Shown here: piece by piece, positions 1 through 6,641 of the stretch | Layout: each line of letters opens with the position of its first letter | Position numbering within the stretch: position 1 is the stretch's first letter | Origin: CAVPLU01 sp964601325 | Lineage (GTDB): Archaea > Thermoproteota > Bathyarchaeia > 40CM-2-53-6 | NCBI GenBank assembly: GCA_964601325.1 | Contig: CAZRNA010000063.1 | Location: forward strand, 1-10,475 | Direction: 5' to 3' | DNA: 10,475 nucleotides | Notes under the pieces: generated by a model | Databases searched by the model: none | Told to the model about the DNA's origin: nothing | The model's input: only the letters and a program-made list of their open reading frames with translations | Program-made: the position numbers and the translations under genes

Positions 1-193
1 CAGACACCATTTTTGGTGTGAGGATGCATGCGGCGCAGTCAAGCGTCGGAAAAGTCTTGTCGAGTTGCGCCATCCTTCCTCCAATGCTTGGCGTTTTCTC
101 AACTAAGTATGTCTTGATACCTTGCTCCGAGAGGTCGACAGCAGCTTGGATTCCTGCGATTCCTCCTCCGACGACTAGCACAGGTTTCGCCAT
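1..193 (-). CDS. Short HdrA-like (QmoA-type) FAD protein, N-terminal part only
   Basis: Only the first 64 residues lie in the window; the gene runs off the left edge. The product starts MAKPVLVVGGGIAGIQAA, a dinucleotide-binding Rossmann fold with the GGGIAG glycine motif at about residues 9-14, followed by YLVEK, SIGGRMA and the cysteine pair in LDCAACILTPKM. This matches residues 142-203 of the full-length HdrA at 3284-5251, but the roughly 140-residue N-terminal iron-sulfur domain of that protein is absent. Starting directly at the FAD fold is typical of short HdrA types such as QmoA/QmoB. ATG lies one base after the stop of the QmoC-like gene, with an AGGAGGGA site nine bases upstream, so the two are co-translated. 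Seen: fold motifs and start. Inferred: flavin electron transfer or confurcation partner of the membrane protein upstream. The C-terminal domains and total length are unknown. Confidence 0.85.
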   Translation of the reverse strand, partial: MAKPVLVVGGGIAGIQAAVDLSEQGIKTYLVEKTPSIGGRMAQLDKTFPTLDCAACILTPKMVS

Positions 194-194
194 T

Positions 195-1424
195 CTAAGT
201 CGTCCCTCCTGTCAATCTGCTTATGTTTGCAGCAGCTTCATTCACCCAGATTGCCAACGGTCGGTAGATGGCGTGAGCAAACTTGGTGAATGGTGCCAAT
301 ACTATGAGATCGAACACCACTACAAGGTGAAACGCATACAAGGTGTACGCTGCAAGATTCGAATTGGTGTAGAGAGTCGTCGTCAACAGCAGCCCGGAAA
401 TGCCCGACAGGAATAGCAGGAGAACGAACACCCAGTCCGTGAAATGGCTGAACCTGACATGTTGTTCATCTCTCCTGACTCTCTTGTAGACGTAATAGGT
501 GGCACCGCAGCAGAATGCTATTCCGCTCGCCAACCCCAACACGCGTTGAGGTGGGACTGGAACGAGTGGAACATTGCCGATACCAAGGAGAAAATCGATC
601 ATTGTCGCGACAGACATGCCAAGAAATCCCCAGAATAGTGCCATGTGTGCAAAGTACCTGTTCCTATTCGTGCACTTGAGATAGCCAATCTGGGCGAGAG
701 ACTCCCTTATCACTGACGCAACGAGAGTCGAAAACCAAACGCCGAGTTTCTTCTTGGGCGAGATCTCCGCTCTCCTCCCTGTGCCGATCTGCTTCGCCAT
801 TATCGCAAGGTTCGCCAAGGCACCGAGTCCCACAAATGCTCCAAGCAGAAGACCAACGTTGTGGATTATTTCGAAAGAGAAGAACTGCTGCAGGTTGACA
901 GGGCTGAAGATTGCAGAGCCTCTGAGCAACAATACACCGAGAAGCGCCGTGAGGGTCGTGAAGAAGAATCCAGCAACTGATGCAGCCGGATTGCCATAGA
1001 AGATCGATGCGAGCTTTCCCCATGAGTACTTTCTGATGGCGTATCTTCTTGCTGCCATCATGAATGCCCCGGGATCAGCATCTCTCGGGCAAGTATCTGA
1101 GCACTCACCGCAGTAGTAGCATAGCCAAAGTGAGGGAGACGAGAGAAGTTTGTCCTCAAGGCCCATGATAGCATGCCTTATGAGAGTTCTGGGAAATTCG
1201 ACGCGTTCTTTTGATAGAGGGCAGATGGCGGTGCATGTGCCGCAGTTGTAACATCTGGCCAACTTCTCGGCGCCTAGTCTCTGTATCTCCGAAGCAAGTT
1301 GTGGGCGCACCACACTTGAAGGTCTTTGAGCGTGCTCAGCACTTGGCTGTTCGAGCAAAGTCAGAGTTCGCGCCCAATTATCCATTGATCTTTCTGTCAA
1401 CTCTAGAGTCTCCGGTGGTGACAC
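195..1424 (-). CDS. QmoC-like fusion: HdrC iron-sulfur domain plus HdrE/NarI-type cytochrome b
   Basis: The protein has 409 residues. A cytoplasmic N-terminal domain carries two [4Fe-4S] motifs, C58-x2-C61-x2-C64-x3-C68-P and C102-x2-C105-x2-C108-x3-C112-P, as in HdrC. The rest is hydrophobic, with about six likely membrane segments near 150-168, 187-210, 258-281, 295-313, 331-350 and 360-379. Histidines in or beside them (H188, H260, H327, H366, H384) are candidate b-heme ligands, and the tail KFAHAIYRPLA resembles HdrE/NarI/QmoC C-termini. This HdrC-HdrE fusion is the QmoC architecture, so it probably links a cytosolic HdrA-type flavoprotein to a membrane carrier such as menaquinone or methanophenazine. 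It heads the minus-strand pair with the short HdrA. The start is uncertain: GTG at 1424 has no Shine-Dalgarno, and the first in-frame ATG is 39 bases further in (1385); both keep all cysteines. DsrM/DsrK-type proteins are a less likely alternative. Confidence 0.88.
   Translation of the reverse strand: MSPPETLELTERSMDNWARTLTLLEQPSAEHAQRPSSVVRPQLASEIQRLGAEKLARCYNCGTCTAICPLSKERVEFPRTLIRHAIMGLEDKLLSSPSLWLCYYCGECSDTCPRDADPGAFMMAARRYAIRKYSWGKLASIFYGNPAASVAGFFFTTLTALLGVLLLRGSAIFSPVNLQQFFSFEIIHNVGLLLGAFVGLGALANLAIMAKQIGTGRRAEISPKKKLGVWFSTLVASVIRESLAQIGYLKCTNRNRYFAHMALFWGFLGMSVATMIDFLLGIGNVPLVPVPPQRVLGLASGIAFCCGATYYVYKRVRRDEQHVRFSHFTDWVFVLLLFLSGISGLLLTTTLYTNSNLAAYTLYAFHLVVVFDLIVLAPFTKFAHAIYRPLAIWVNEAAANISRLTGGTT
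203..210 (-). promoter_or_regulatory. Shine-Dalgarno of the short HdrA-like gene
   Basis: AGGAGGGA on the minus strand lies inside the last codons of the QmoC-like gene, nine bases before the ATG at 193. It fixes the start of the HdrA-like protein directly at its FAD fold and indicates translational coupling of the pair. Confidence 0.7.
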
Positions 1425-1444
1425 GGCTTTAGTACGGAACTTCG

Positions 1445-1567
1445 TCAGCAGACCATCCCTGCGCCCGTAACGTGCTGCCTGAGGGATGCTGCAACGGTCT
1501 TCGCAGTGCGTGCGTTTCGTGCAGCAATGGCTGGCGAATCCAAGTCGCTGTAGATCATCTTGCCCAT
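1445..1567 (-). other. Possible 40-residue small ORF or gene remnant upstream of the QmoC-like gene
   Basis: The minus-strand frame from an ATG at 1567 to TGA at 1445 encodes 40 residues, beginning MGKMIYSDLDSPAIAARNAR and ending HVTGAGMVC. Codons look protein-coding: mostly purine at position 1 and G or C at position 3, with many Ala and charged residues. The same frame stays open upstream to about 1614 (QQNPASAAFRNLATG) without any start codon, which hints that the upstream part belonged to a longer, now broken gene. There is no clear Shine-Dalgarno before the ATG. It ends about 20 bases before the GTG of the QmoC-like gene and would be on the same transcript. I recognise no family. It could be a real small protein, the tail of a decayed gene, or chance. 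Confidence 0.3.
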
Positions 1568-1730
1568 TCCGGTCGCGAGGTTTCTAAAGGCCGCAGAGGC
1601 TGGGTTCTGTTGATATCAGTTGCTTAATTGGTACCTCTACTCTAGGTACTGTGTCTTCTGAGAAATTACGGAGCGCATAGATGCTCGCGGAATATATAGC
1701 GGAATTATACTCAGGAGTTCCTATAGGCGA

Positions 1731-1740
1731 CATATATATT
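1731..1740 (+). promoter_or_regulatory. TATA-like box for the hdr-mvh operon
   Basis: CATATATATT lies 24-33 bases before the GTG start of hdrC. No Shine-Dalgarno precedes that GTG; the sequence just upstream, GGTCACCTCC, is the opposite of one. In archaea transcription starts about 25 bases after the TATA centre, so the transcript would begin at or next to the start codon, that is, a leaderless mRNA. The inverted arms GGCGA/TCGCC around the box could bind a regulator; this last point is inference. Confidence 0.5.
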
Positions 1741-1763
1741 CGCCACTTGGTCACCTCCGTCTT

Positions 1764-2390
1764 GTGAACGCGTTGTCCGAAGAGCGGTCGGAAAGGAGGG
1801 CGCATGCCCTTGGCAATGTTTTCCTGCACGCGGTGTATAGCATTCCAGGTGGAGAGAAAATCAAGGAATGCATTCAATGCGGGACGTGTAGTGCCTCGTG
1901 TCCTACGAGCTACGCGATGGACTACACTCCGCGCGAGATCATCGCGGCGTTCAGGGCAGGCTTGCTTGAGAGGGTTCTGAGAAGCAACACTGTCTGGCTG
2001 TGCGCATCCTGTTACTATTGCACTGTTCGATGTCCGTCAGGGATCAAGCTCACGGACATCATGTATGAACTGAAACGTTTGGGAGTAGAGTTTGGACTTG
2101 TTCAAGAGGGCGCCATTGCGCCCGTTCTGTCGAAGACGTTCGTAGACATGGTTGACAGGTACGGCAGGGTGCCTGAGATACCACTCATGATGACTGTCCT
2201 ATTGAAGAAGAATCCCCTCGGAATTCTCAAGATGATTCCACATGGGCTGAGACTATTTCTACACGGTAGAATGCCGTTCCTGCCCCATCGGATTTCTGGA
2301 ATGTCGGAGCTGGAGAAATGCTCAGGAGCAATGACGGACGCCCTAGTTTCAGGGTTGCATCCTGGTTCGGGGATCGGTGAGGAGGCGTAG
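1764..2390 (+). CDS. hdrC: Heterodisulfide reductase subunit C (HdrC)
   Basis: The protein has 208 residues and two classical [4Fe-4S] motifs, C36-x2-C39-x2-C42-x3-C46-P and C80-x2-C83-x2-C86-x3-C90-P, in the HdrC context KIKECIQCGTCSASCP. HdrC is the small electron wire of the cytosolic HdrABC complex, carrying electrons from the HdrA flavin to the catalytic subunit HdrB. No membrane segments are seen, unlike the HdrC domain in the fusion protein on the other strand. It is the first gene of the six-gene operon. The GTG at 1764 is chosen because no other start codon exists in frame upstream and the spacing to the TATA-like box suits a leaderless start. Stop TAG at 2390 lies just before hdrB, whose ribosome site is inside the end of this gene. 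Confidence 0.93.
   Translation: MNALSEERSERRAHALGNVFLHAVYSIPGGEKIKECIQCGTCSASCPTSYAMDYTPREIIAAFRAGLLERVLRSNTVWLCASCYYCTVRCPSGIKLTDIMYELKRLGVEFGLVQEGAIAPVLSKTFVDMVDRYGRVPEIPLMMTVLLKKNPLGILKMIPHGLRLFLHGRMPFLPHRISGMSELEKCSGAMTDALVSGLHPGSGIGEEA
2379..2385 (+). promoter_or_regulatory. Shine-Dalgarno at the hdrC/hdrB junction
   Basis: GAGGAGG lies seven bases before a TTG at 2393 and 19 bases before an ATG at 2405, both in the hdrB frame. Spacing favours the TTG; family cysteine numbering favours the ATG. It is a real conflict in start assignment. Confidence 0.6.
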
Positions 2391-2404
2391 CATTGGGCTC
2401 TCAC

Positions 2405-3280
2405 ATGGAGTTCTCTTACTATCCAGGTTGCTCGCTCGAGGGCATGAACAAGGCCTACGACAAGTCCGCTCGCTTGGTCTCGAAAGAACTCGGCATCGAG
2501 CTCACCGAGTTAAACGACTGGAACTGCTGTGGTGCCTCTGCGTACATGTCTATTCAAGAGCTTCGTGCACATCTGCTTTCCGCTAGGAACCTCGCACTCG
2601 CAGAGAAGGAGAAGAAGGACCTTGCTGTGGTTTGCCCAGCATGCCTTACGACGCTCACAAAGAGCAATCGCTACATGGGCGAGGACCCAAAGCTCAGGAG
2701 AACGATCGCGTCAGCGCTCAAGGCTGCGAATCTCCAGTACTTGGGAACCGTCAAAGTCAGGCACCTTCTAGAAGTAATCGTAAGGGACATCGGAGAGCAG
2801 GAAGTCAAAGCGAAAGTCAGTAGGCCGCTCTCTGACTTGAAAGTCGCTCCATATTACGGATGTCAGTTCACACGGCCATTCGGCGATTTCGACGACAAGG
2901 AATTTCCCGTCATGCTTGACACGCTCCTCAAATGGCTCGGAGCAGAACCGGTCAATTTTCCCCTCAGAGCAAAATGTTGCGGAGGAATGCTCATGACAAC
3001 CAACGAACCGGTCGGACTGGGCCTCGTTAAGTCTCTCCTTGACTGCGCGGCTCAGAATGGAGCTGAATGTGTCGCGACAATATGCCCTCTATGTCACATC
3101 ACTTTGGAGGCGTACCAGGGCAATGTCAACAAGAGATTCGCGACAAGTTACGAGCTTCCCACGCTCTACTTTACCCAGCTCATGGGTCTGGCATTTGGCT
3201 TCAACAGAAAAGAGCTCGGGATCAACGAGGAACTGATCTCAAGCAAACACATCCTAGCGAAACATGTGGAGGCTGTATGA
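2405..3280 (+). CDS. hdrB: Heterodisulfide reductase subunit B (HdrB), catalytic
   Basis: From ATG 2405 the protein has 291 residues with two CCG domains. The cysteine ligands are C9, C41-C42 (NCCGAS), C77 and C80 (CPAC) in the first half, and C153, C191-C192 (KCCGGM), C227 and C230 (CPLC) in the second. This ten-cysteine set is known from the methanogen enzyme to bind two noncubane [4Fe-4S] clusters that cleave the CoM-S-S-CoB disulfide. All ligands are present, so the subunit should be catalytically competent. In a non-methanogen the disulfide substrate could differ. Its length is close to the usual 290-300. TTG at 2393 has the better-placed Shine-Dalgarno and would add MGSH; I prefer the ATG because it begins MEFSYYPGC, as HdrB proteins normally do. 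It follows hdrC closely and precedes hdrA by three bases. Confidence 0.93.
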   Translation: MEFSYYPGCSLEGMNKAYDKSARLVSKELGIELTELNDWNCCGASAYMSIQELRAHLLSARNLALAEKEKKDLAVVCPACLTTLTKSNRYMGEDPKLRRTIASALKAANLQYLGTVKVRHLLEVIVRDIGEQEVKAKVSRPLSDLKVAPYYGCQFTRPFGDFDDKEFPVMLDTLLKWLGAEPVNFPLRAKCCGGMLMTTNEPVGLGLVKSLLDCAAQNGAECVATICPLCHITLEAYQGNVNKRFATSYELPTLYFTQLMGLAFGFNRKELGINEELISSKHILAKHVEAV

Positions 3281-3283
3281 TAG

Positions 3284-5251
3284 ATGGCAGAGAAGATAGG
3301 CGTCTACGTCTGTCACTGCGGAACAAACATCGCTCAGACTGTGGACTGCAAGAGAGTTGTTGACTACGCTAGCGCTCTGCCGAATGTCACAGTTGCCCGT
3401 GAATATCAGTATATGTGCTCTGACCCAGGTCAAGATCTCATCAAGAAGGATATCAAGGAACTCGGCCTGACGAGAGTAGTCGTGGCCTCCTGTTCCCCGC
3501 TAATGCATGAGCCAACTTTTCGCCGTGCAGTTGAGGAAGCTGGTCTCAATCAGTTCCTGTTCCAGATGGCGAATATTCGTGAACAGTGCTCTTGGATAAG
3601 CGAGAACAAAGAGAGGGCGACAGAACAGGCAAAATCAATCGTAGCTGCCGCTGTCAAGCGCGTGGAATTCCAAGAATCTCTAGATGTCAAGAAAGTTCCG
3701 GTCAACCCCAACGTCCTGATTGTCGGAGGGGGAATCACTGGGATCGAAGCCGCACTTCAGATCGCTGACTCAGGGAAGAAGGTCTATCTCGTCGAGAAGG
3801 AACCGACCATCGGCGGATACATGGCACGATTCGACAAGACGTTCCCGACACTTGACTGCGCCGCATGCATCCTCACACCAAAAATGGTGTCTGTTGGTCA
3901 ACACCCAAACATCGAGCTTCTATCCTACAGCGACGTCATCGGGTTCTCCGGCTATGTTGGTAACTTCACCGCGCGGATAAGGAGACGTGCAAAGTATGTC
4001 GAAGAAGAGGAGTGCAGCGGCTGCGGATTGTGCACAGAGAAGTGTCCTGTCAGCGTCCCCAGTGAATTTGACTGTGGACTTGGAAAGAGGAAAGCGATCT
4101 ACAGACCGTTTCCGCAGGCAGTACCGAACGTTCCGGTCATAGACAAGGATCACTGTCTCTACTTCACGAAGGGTGTCTGCAAGGTCTGCCAGAAGTTCTG
4201 TCCCAGAGGCGCCATCAACTTCGAGCAGAAAGAAACCTATACTGACTTGCAGGTGGGCACTGCGATCCTAGCAACTGGCTTCGGTCTTTTCGATGCTTCC
4301 AAAGTGAAACAGTACGGATACGGAAGACTGCCGAACGTCATTACGAGCCTAGAGTTCGAGCGATTCTCACATGCCTCCGGGCCAACAGGAGGAAAGATCC
4401 TGCTCAAGAATGGCCAGATGCCCACGAGCATTGCAATCTTGCACTGTATAGGAAGCCGCGACACGAACTTCAACGAATACTGCTCTCGTGTCTGTTGCAT
4501 GTACTCGATGAAGATAGCACACTTGGCTCACGAGAAGACCGGAGCGCGGGTATACGAGTTCTACATAGACATCCGAGCCTTCGGCAAAGGATACGAAGAG
4601 TTCTACAAACGAATCCTCGAAGAGGAAACGACTTTCATTCGCGGCAAGGCGGCAGAAGTCACAGATGTCCCCCAGACTCCAGCCGAGAAGGGCAAGCTAG
4701 TGGTCGTCGCCGAAGATACCCTGCTGGGAATCGTCCGAAGAGTGCCCGTCGACATGGTCGTTCTCAGTGTAGGTTTCGAGCCTAGAAAAGACACCATAGA
4801 GACTGCCAGAATATTCTCGATAAGCAGAAGTCAAGACGGATTCTTCCTAGAACGTCATCCCAAACTCGCGCCCGTATCAACTGCATCCGACGGCATCTTC
4901 ATCGCAGGTGCATGCCAAGGGCCCAAGGACATACCCGACAGCGTCGCTCAAGGTGCGGCGGCAGCAGCCAACGCGCTGTCACTGATCGATAGAAAGGAGG
5001 TCACCCTTGAACCGACGGTCGCATTCATAGATGAGAAGTCATGTTCAGGATGCAAGATCTGCATCGGCCTCTGCGCGTACAATGCCATAACCTTTGACGA
5101 GACGAAGAAAGTCTCCAAAGTGAACGACGCTCTCTGCAAAGGCTGCGGCGTCTGCGTGGCCGCATGTCCGTCGGGTGCAATTGAACAGCGCAACTTCACC
5201 GACAATCAGTTGTTGGCTGAGGTTGAATCGATCTGTGCGACAGGGAAGTGA
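3284..5251 (+). CDS. hdrA: Heterodisulfide reductase subunit A (HdrA), full-length FAD/iron-sulfur type
   Basis: The 655 residues form the flavin-bifurcating core of HdrABC. Domains in order: an N-terminal iron-sulfur domain (about 1-135) starting KIGVYVCHCGTN with C10, C12 and C45; a thioredoxin-reductase-like FAD fold with VGGGITG at about 147-153 and LDCAAC at 190-195; an inserted ferredoxin domain with C244-x2-C247-x2-C250-x3-C254 and a second set around C291, C299, C302 and C306; the cluster-type cysteines C388, C400, C404 and C405; a second flavin-fold half ending GIFIAGACQGPKDIPDSV; and a C-terminal ferredoxin with C587-x2-C590-x2-C593-x3-C597 and C618-x2-C621-x2-C624-x3-C628-P. This is the normal methanogen-type HdrA length, with no MvhD fusion. 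ATG 3284 follows the hdrB stop by three bases, with GGAGG at 3268-3272. Its stop overlaps the possible GTG start of mvhD. It takes electrons from MvhD and sends them to ferredoxin and HdrC. Confidence 0.95.
   Translation: MAEKIGVYVCHCGTNIAQTVDCKRVVDYASALPNVTVAREYQYMCSDPGQDLIKKDIKELGLTRVVVASCSPLMHEPTFRRAVEEAGLNQFLFQMANIREQCSWISENKERATEQAKSIVAAAVKRVEFQESLDVKKVPVNPNVLIVGGGITGIEAALQIADSGKKVYLVEKEPTIGGYMARFDKTFPTLDCAACILTPKMVSVGQHPNIELLSYSDVIGFSGYVGNFTARIRRRAKYVEEEECSGCGLCTEKCPVSVPSEFDCGLGKRKAIYRPFPQAVPNVPVIDKDHCLYFTKGVCKVCQKFCPRGAINFEQKETYTDLQVGTAILATGFGLFDASKVKQYGYGRLPNVITSLEFERFSHASGPTGGKILLKNGQMPTSIAILHCIGSRDTNFNEYCSRVCCMYSMKIAHLAHEKTGARVYEFYIDIRAFGKGYEEFYKRILEEETTFIRGKAAEVTDVPQTPAEKGKLVVVAEDTLLGIVRRVPVDMVVLSVGFEPRKDTIETARIFSISRSQDGFFLERHPKLAPVSTASDGIFIAGACQGPKDIPDSVAQGAAAAANALSLIDRKEVTLEPTVAFIDEKSCSGCKICIGLCAYNAITFDETKKVSKVNDALCKGCGVCVAACPSGAIEQRNFTDNQLLAEVESICATGK
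3851..3893 (+). repeat. 43-base segment repeated in inverted orientation at 1-43
   Basis: Bases 3851-3893, encoding LDCAACILTPKMVS in hdrA, are the exact reverse complement of bases 1-43, which encode the same residues in the short HdrA-like gene. Extended to 60 bases (3834-3893 against 1-60) only three positions differ (3841, 3844 and 3850). Further towards the N-terminal coding side the two genes differ at many synonymous positions. The copy at 1-43 may continue beyond the window. Confidence 0.9.
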
Positions 5252-5256
5252 GCGAA

Positions 5257-5682
5257 ATGGAATCGAACTTCGAACCTAAGATTGTTGGATTCCTGTGCAA
5301 ATGGTGCGCGTATACGGGAGCCGATCTTGCTGGAACTAGTAGAATCAAATACCCACCCAACGTCACACCGATTCGGGTGATGTGCTCAGGCCGCGTCGAT
5401 CCAGTCTTGGTGATGAAGGCCTTGTCATCGGGCGCGGATGGCGTGCTCATCGCAGGATGTCACCCCGGCGACTGCCACTACACAAGCGGCAACGTCAAGA
5501 CGATCAGACGATTCAAACTGCTCCAGAGAATGCTAGACCAGTTTGGAATCGAGAGGGACCGTGTCAGATTGGAATGGGTTTCAGCTTCAGAAGGAGAGAG
5601 ATATGCACAAGTCGTGGAGAACATGACCGAGACACTTCGCACTCTTGGCCCCTTGAACTGGAACGGGAGCAAGGAGGGATAA
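5257..5682 (+). CDS. mvhD: MvhD, [2Fe-2S] electron-transfer subunit linking hydrogenase to HdrA
   Basis: From ATG 5257 the product has 141 residues and starts MESNFEPKIVGFLCKWCAY, matching the usual MvhD beginning (EPKI-x-GF-x-C-x2-WC). Cysteines C14 and C17, C43 (MCSGR), C68 (AGCHPGDC) and C73 supply the known [2Fe-2S] binding set. MvhD forms the contact between the MvhAG hydrogenase and HdrA and passes electrons to the bifurcating flavin. Its length is that of a stand-alone MvhD. An in-frame GTG at 5248 overlaps the hdrA stop as GTGA and would add three residues; the ATG is preferred because AGGG at 5242-5245 is spaced for it and not for the GTG. It sits between hdrA and mvhG, two bases before the latter, as in many hdrA-mvhDGA operons. 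Confidence 0.93.
   Translation: MESNFEPKIVGFLCKWCAYTGADLAGTSRIKYPPNVTPIRVMCSGRVDPVLVMKALSSGADGVLIAGCHPGDCHYTSGNVKTIRRFKLLQRMLDQFGIERDRVRLEWVSASEGERYAQVVENMTETLRTLGPLNWNGSKEG
5673..5678 (+). promoter_or_regulatory. Shine-Dalgarno of mvhG
   Basis: GGAGGG lies six bases before the ATG at 5685, across the end of mvhD. It decides the mvhG start against a much longer open frame that extends back to 5382 inside mvhD. Confidence 0.75.
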
Positions 5683-5684
5683 CC

Positions 5685-6641
5685 ATGGCAAATCCAAAGG
5701 CGGCATTCTATTGGGCAGCCAGCTGCGGCGGATGCGAAATCGCCGTGCTTGAACTTGGAAAAGCTCTTGTGGACGTATCAAAGAAAGTCGACATCGTCTT
5801 CTGGCCGGTCGCGCTCGACTTCAAGTACTCAGATGTCGAGTCAATGCCTGACAAGAGCATAGATGTATGCTTCTTCAACGGGGCCATTCAAACATCGGAA
5901 AACGAACACATGGCAAAGCTCCTCAGAGAGAAATCAAAGATCCTCATCGCTTTCGGCGCTTGCGCCAACGGCGGCGGCATACCCGCATTAGCAAACACAA
6001 CTAGTAAAGAACGGATTTTCACGCGTGTCTACAAGGAGACTCCGACCACTGACAATCCACAGGGTGTGATTCCGCAGACCAAAGTTCAGGTGAAGGAGGG
6101 GGAACTGGCTATCCCTGAATTCTACAATACGGTCAGGACTCTTGACCAGACAGTTGACGTTGACTACTCCGTTCCTGGTTGCCCGCCTGTTGGAGAACAA
6201 GTCACGGCAGTTATGAATGACATAGTCGCCGGGAAACTCCCGCCGAAGGGCTCAGTCATCGGTGCCTCAGACAAATCACTCTGCGACGAGTGCAAACGAG
6301 TCAAAGGAGATAGGAAGATCAAGAAGATCGTGCGCACCTACGAGATCGTTCCCGACACAGAGAAGTGCCTGCTCGATCAGGGCGTTATCTGCATGGGGCC
6401 CGCAACCCGCGGAGGCTGCGGCGCACAATGCATAGACGCCAACATGCCATGCCGAGGCTGCTACGGTGCGGTCCCAGGAGTGTTGGATCAAGGTGCGAAG
6501 ATGCTCTCCGCCTTATCATCAAACTTTGACGCCGAGAATGAGGAGGAAATCGAACAGATCGCAAGCGGAGTAACAGATCCAATCGGGACCTTCTACAGGT
6601 ATACTCTGGCTCGGTCGATGCTGAGGAGGACGAAGGCATGA
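5685..6641 (+). CDS. mvhG: MvhG, small subunit of F420-non-reducing [NiFe] hydrogenase
   Basis: The protein has 318 residues. The proximal [4Fe-4S] cluster motif is clear: C14-x2-C17 in AASCGGCE, C93 in FGACANGG and C166 in VPGCPP. A second cysteine-rich half supplies ligands for two further clusters: C200, C203, C228, C236, C245, C249, C256 and C259. This three-cluster small subunit without a twin-arginine signal is typical of cytosolic group 3 hydrogenases, and with MvhD beside it, of group 3c (Mvh). It conducts electrons from the nickel-iron site in MvhA to MvhD. ATG 5685 is chosen for its strong ribosome site and because the small-subunit homology begins there. Its stop overlaps the mvhA start by four bases (ATGA), which implies coupled translation of the two hydrogenase subunits. 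Confidence 0.95.
   Translation: MANPKAAFYWAASCGGCEIAVLELGKALVDVSKKVDIVFWPVALDFKYSDVESMPDKSIDVCFFNGAIQTSENEHMAKLLREKSKILIAFGACANGGGIPALANTTSKERIFTRVYKETPTTDNPQGVIPQTKVQVKEGELAIPEFYNTVRTLDQTVDVDYSVPGCPPVGEQVTAVMNDIVAGKLPPKGSVIGASDKSLCDECKRVKGDRKIKKIVRTYEIVPDTEKCLLDQGVICMGPATRGGCGAQCIDANMPCRGCYGAVPGVLDQGAKMLSALSSNFDAENEEEIEQIASGVTDPIGTFYRYTLARSMLRRTKA

Larger units (their letters stand above)
1425..1763. other. Divergent intergenic control region
   Basis: These 339 bases separate the minus-strand QmoC-like gene from the plus-strand hdrC. The part nearest hdrC (about 1620-1745) is visibly richer in A and T than the genes and holds two TATA-like stretches, AATATATA at 1691-1698 and CATATATATT at 1731-1740. 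The second is flanked by five-base inverted arms, GGCGA (1726-1730) and TCGCC (1740-1744). The part nearest the QmoC-like gene is richer in G and C and contains the possible small ORF described separately. No tRNA or other structured RNA could be recognised. The arrangement fits back-to-back promoters; the AATATATA block could serve the minus strand, leaving a leader of some 240 bases. Confidence 0.55.

Noticed and set aside
18..416. Plus-strand open frame over the left-edge genes
   Set aside because: It is opposite the HdrA-like and QmoC-like genes, both of which have clear motifs.
1425..1584. In-frame N-terminal extension of the QmoC-like protein back to a TAG near 1584
   Set aside because: The frame is open but contains no ATG, GTG or TTG before 1424, and its product is rich in Arg and Cys like an out-of-frame reading of the overlapping small ORF.
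1425..1763. tRNA, riboswitch or CRISPR repeat in the intergenic region
   Set aside because: No cloverleaf, T-loop motif or regularly spaced repeats could be found by eye.
5382..5684. Open frame extending mvhG about 100 codons upstream
   Set aside because: It overlaps mvhD in another frame, whose conserved cysteines make it the real gene; a strong Shine-Dalgarno and the start of small-subunit homology place the mvhG start at 5685.
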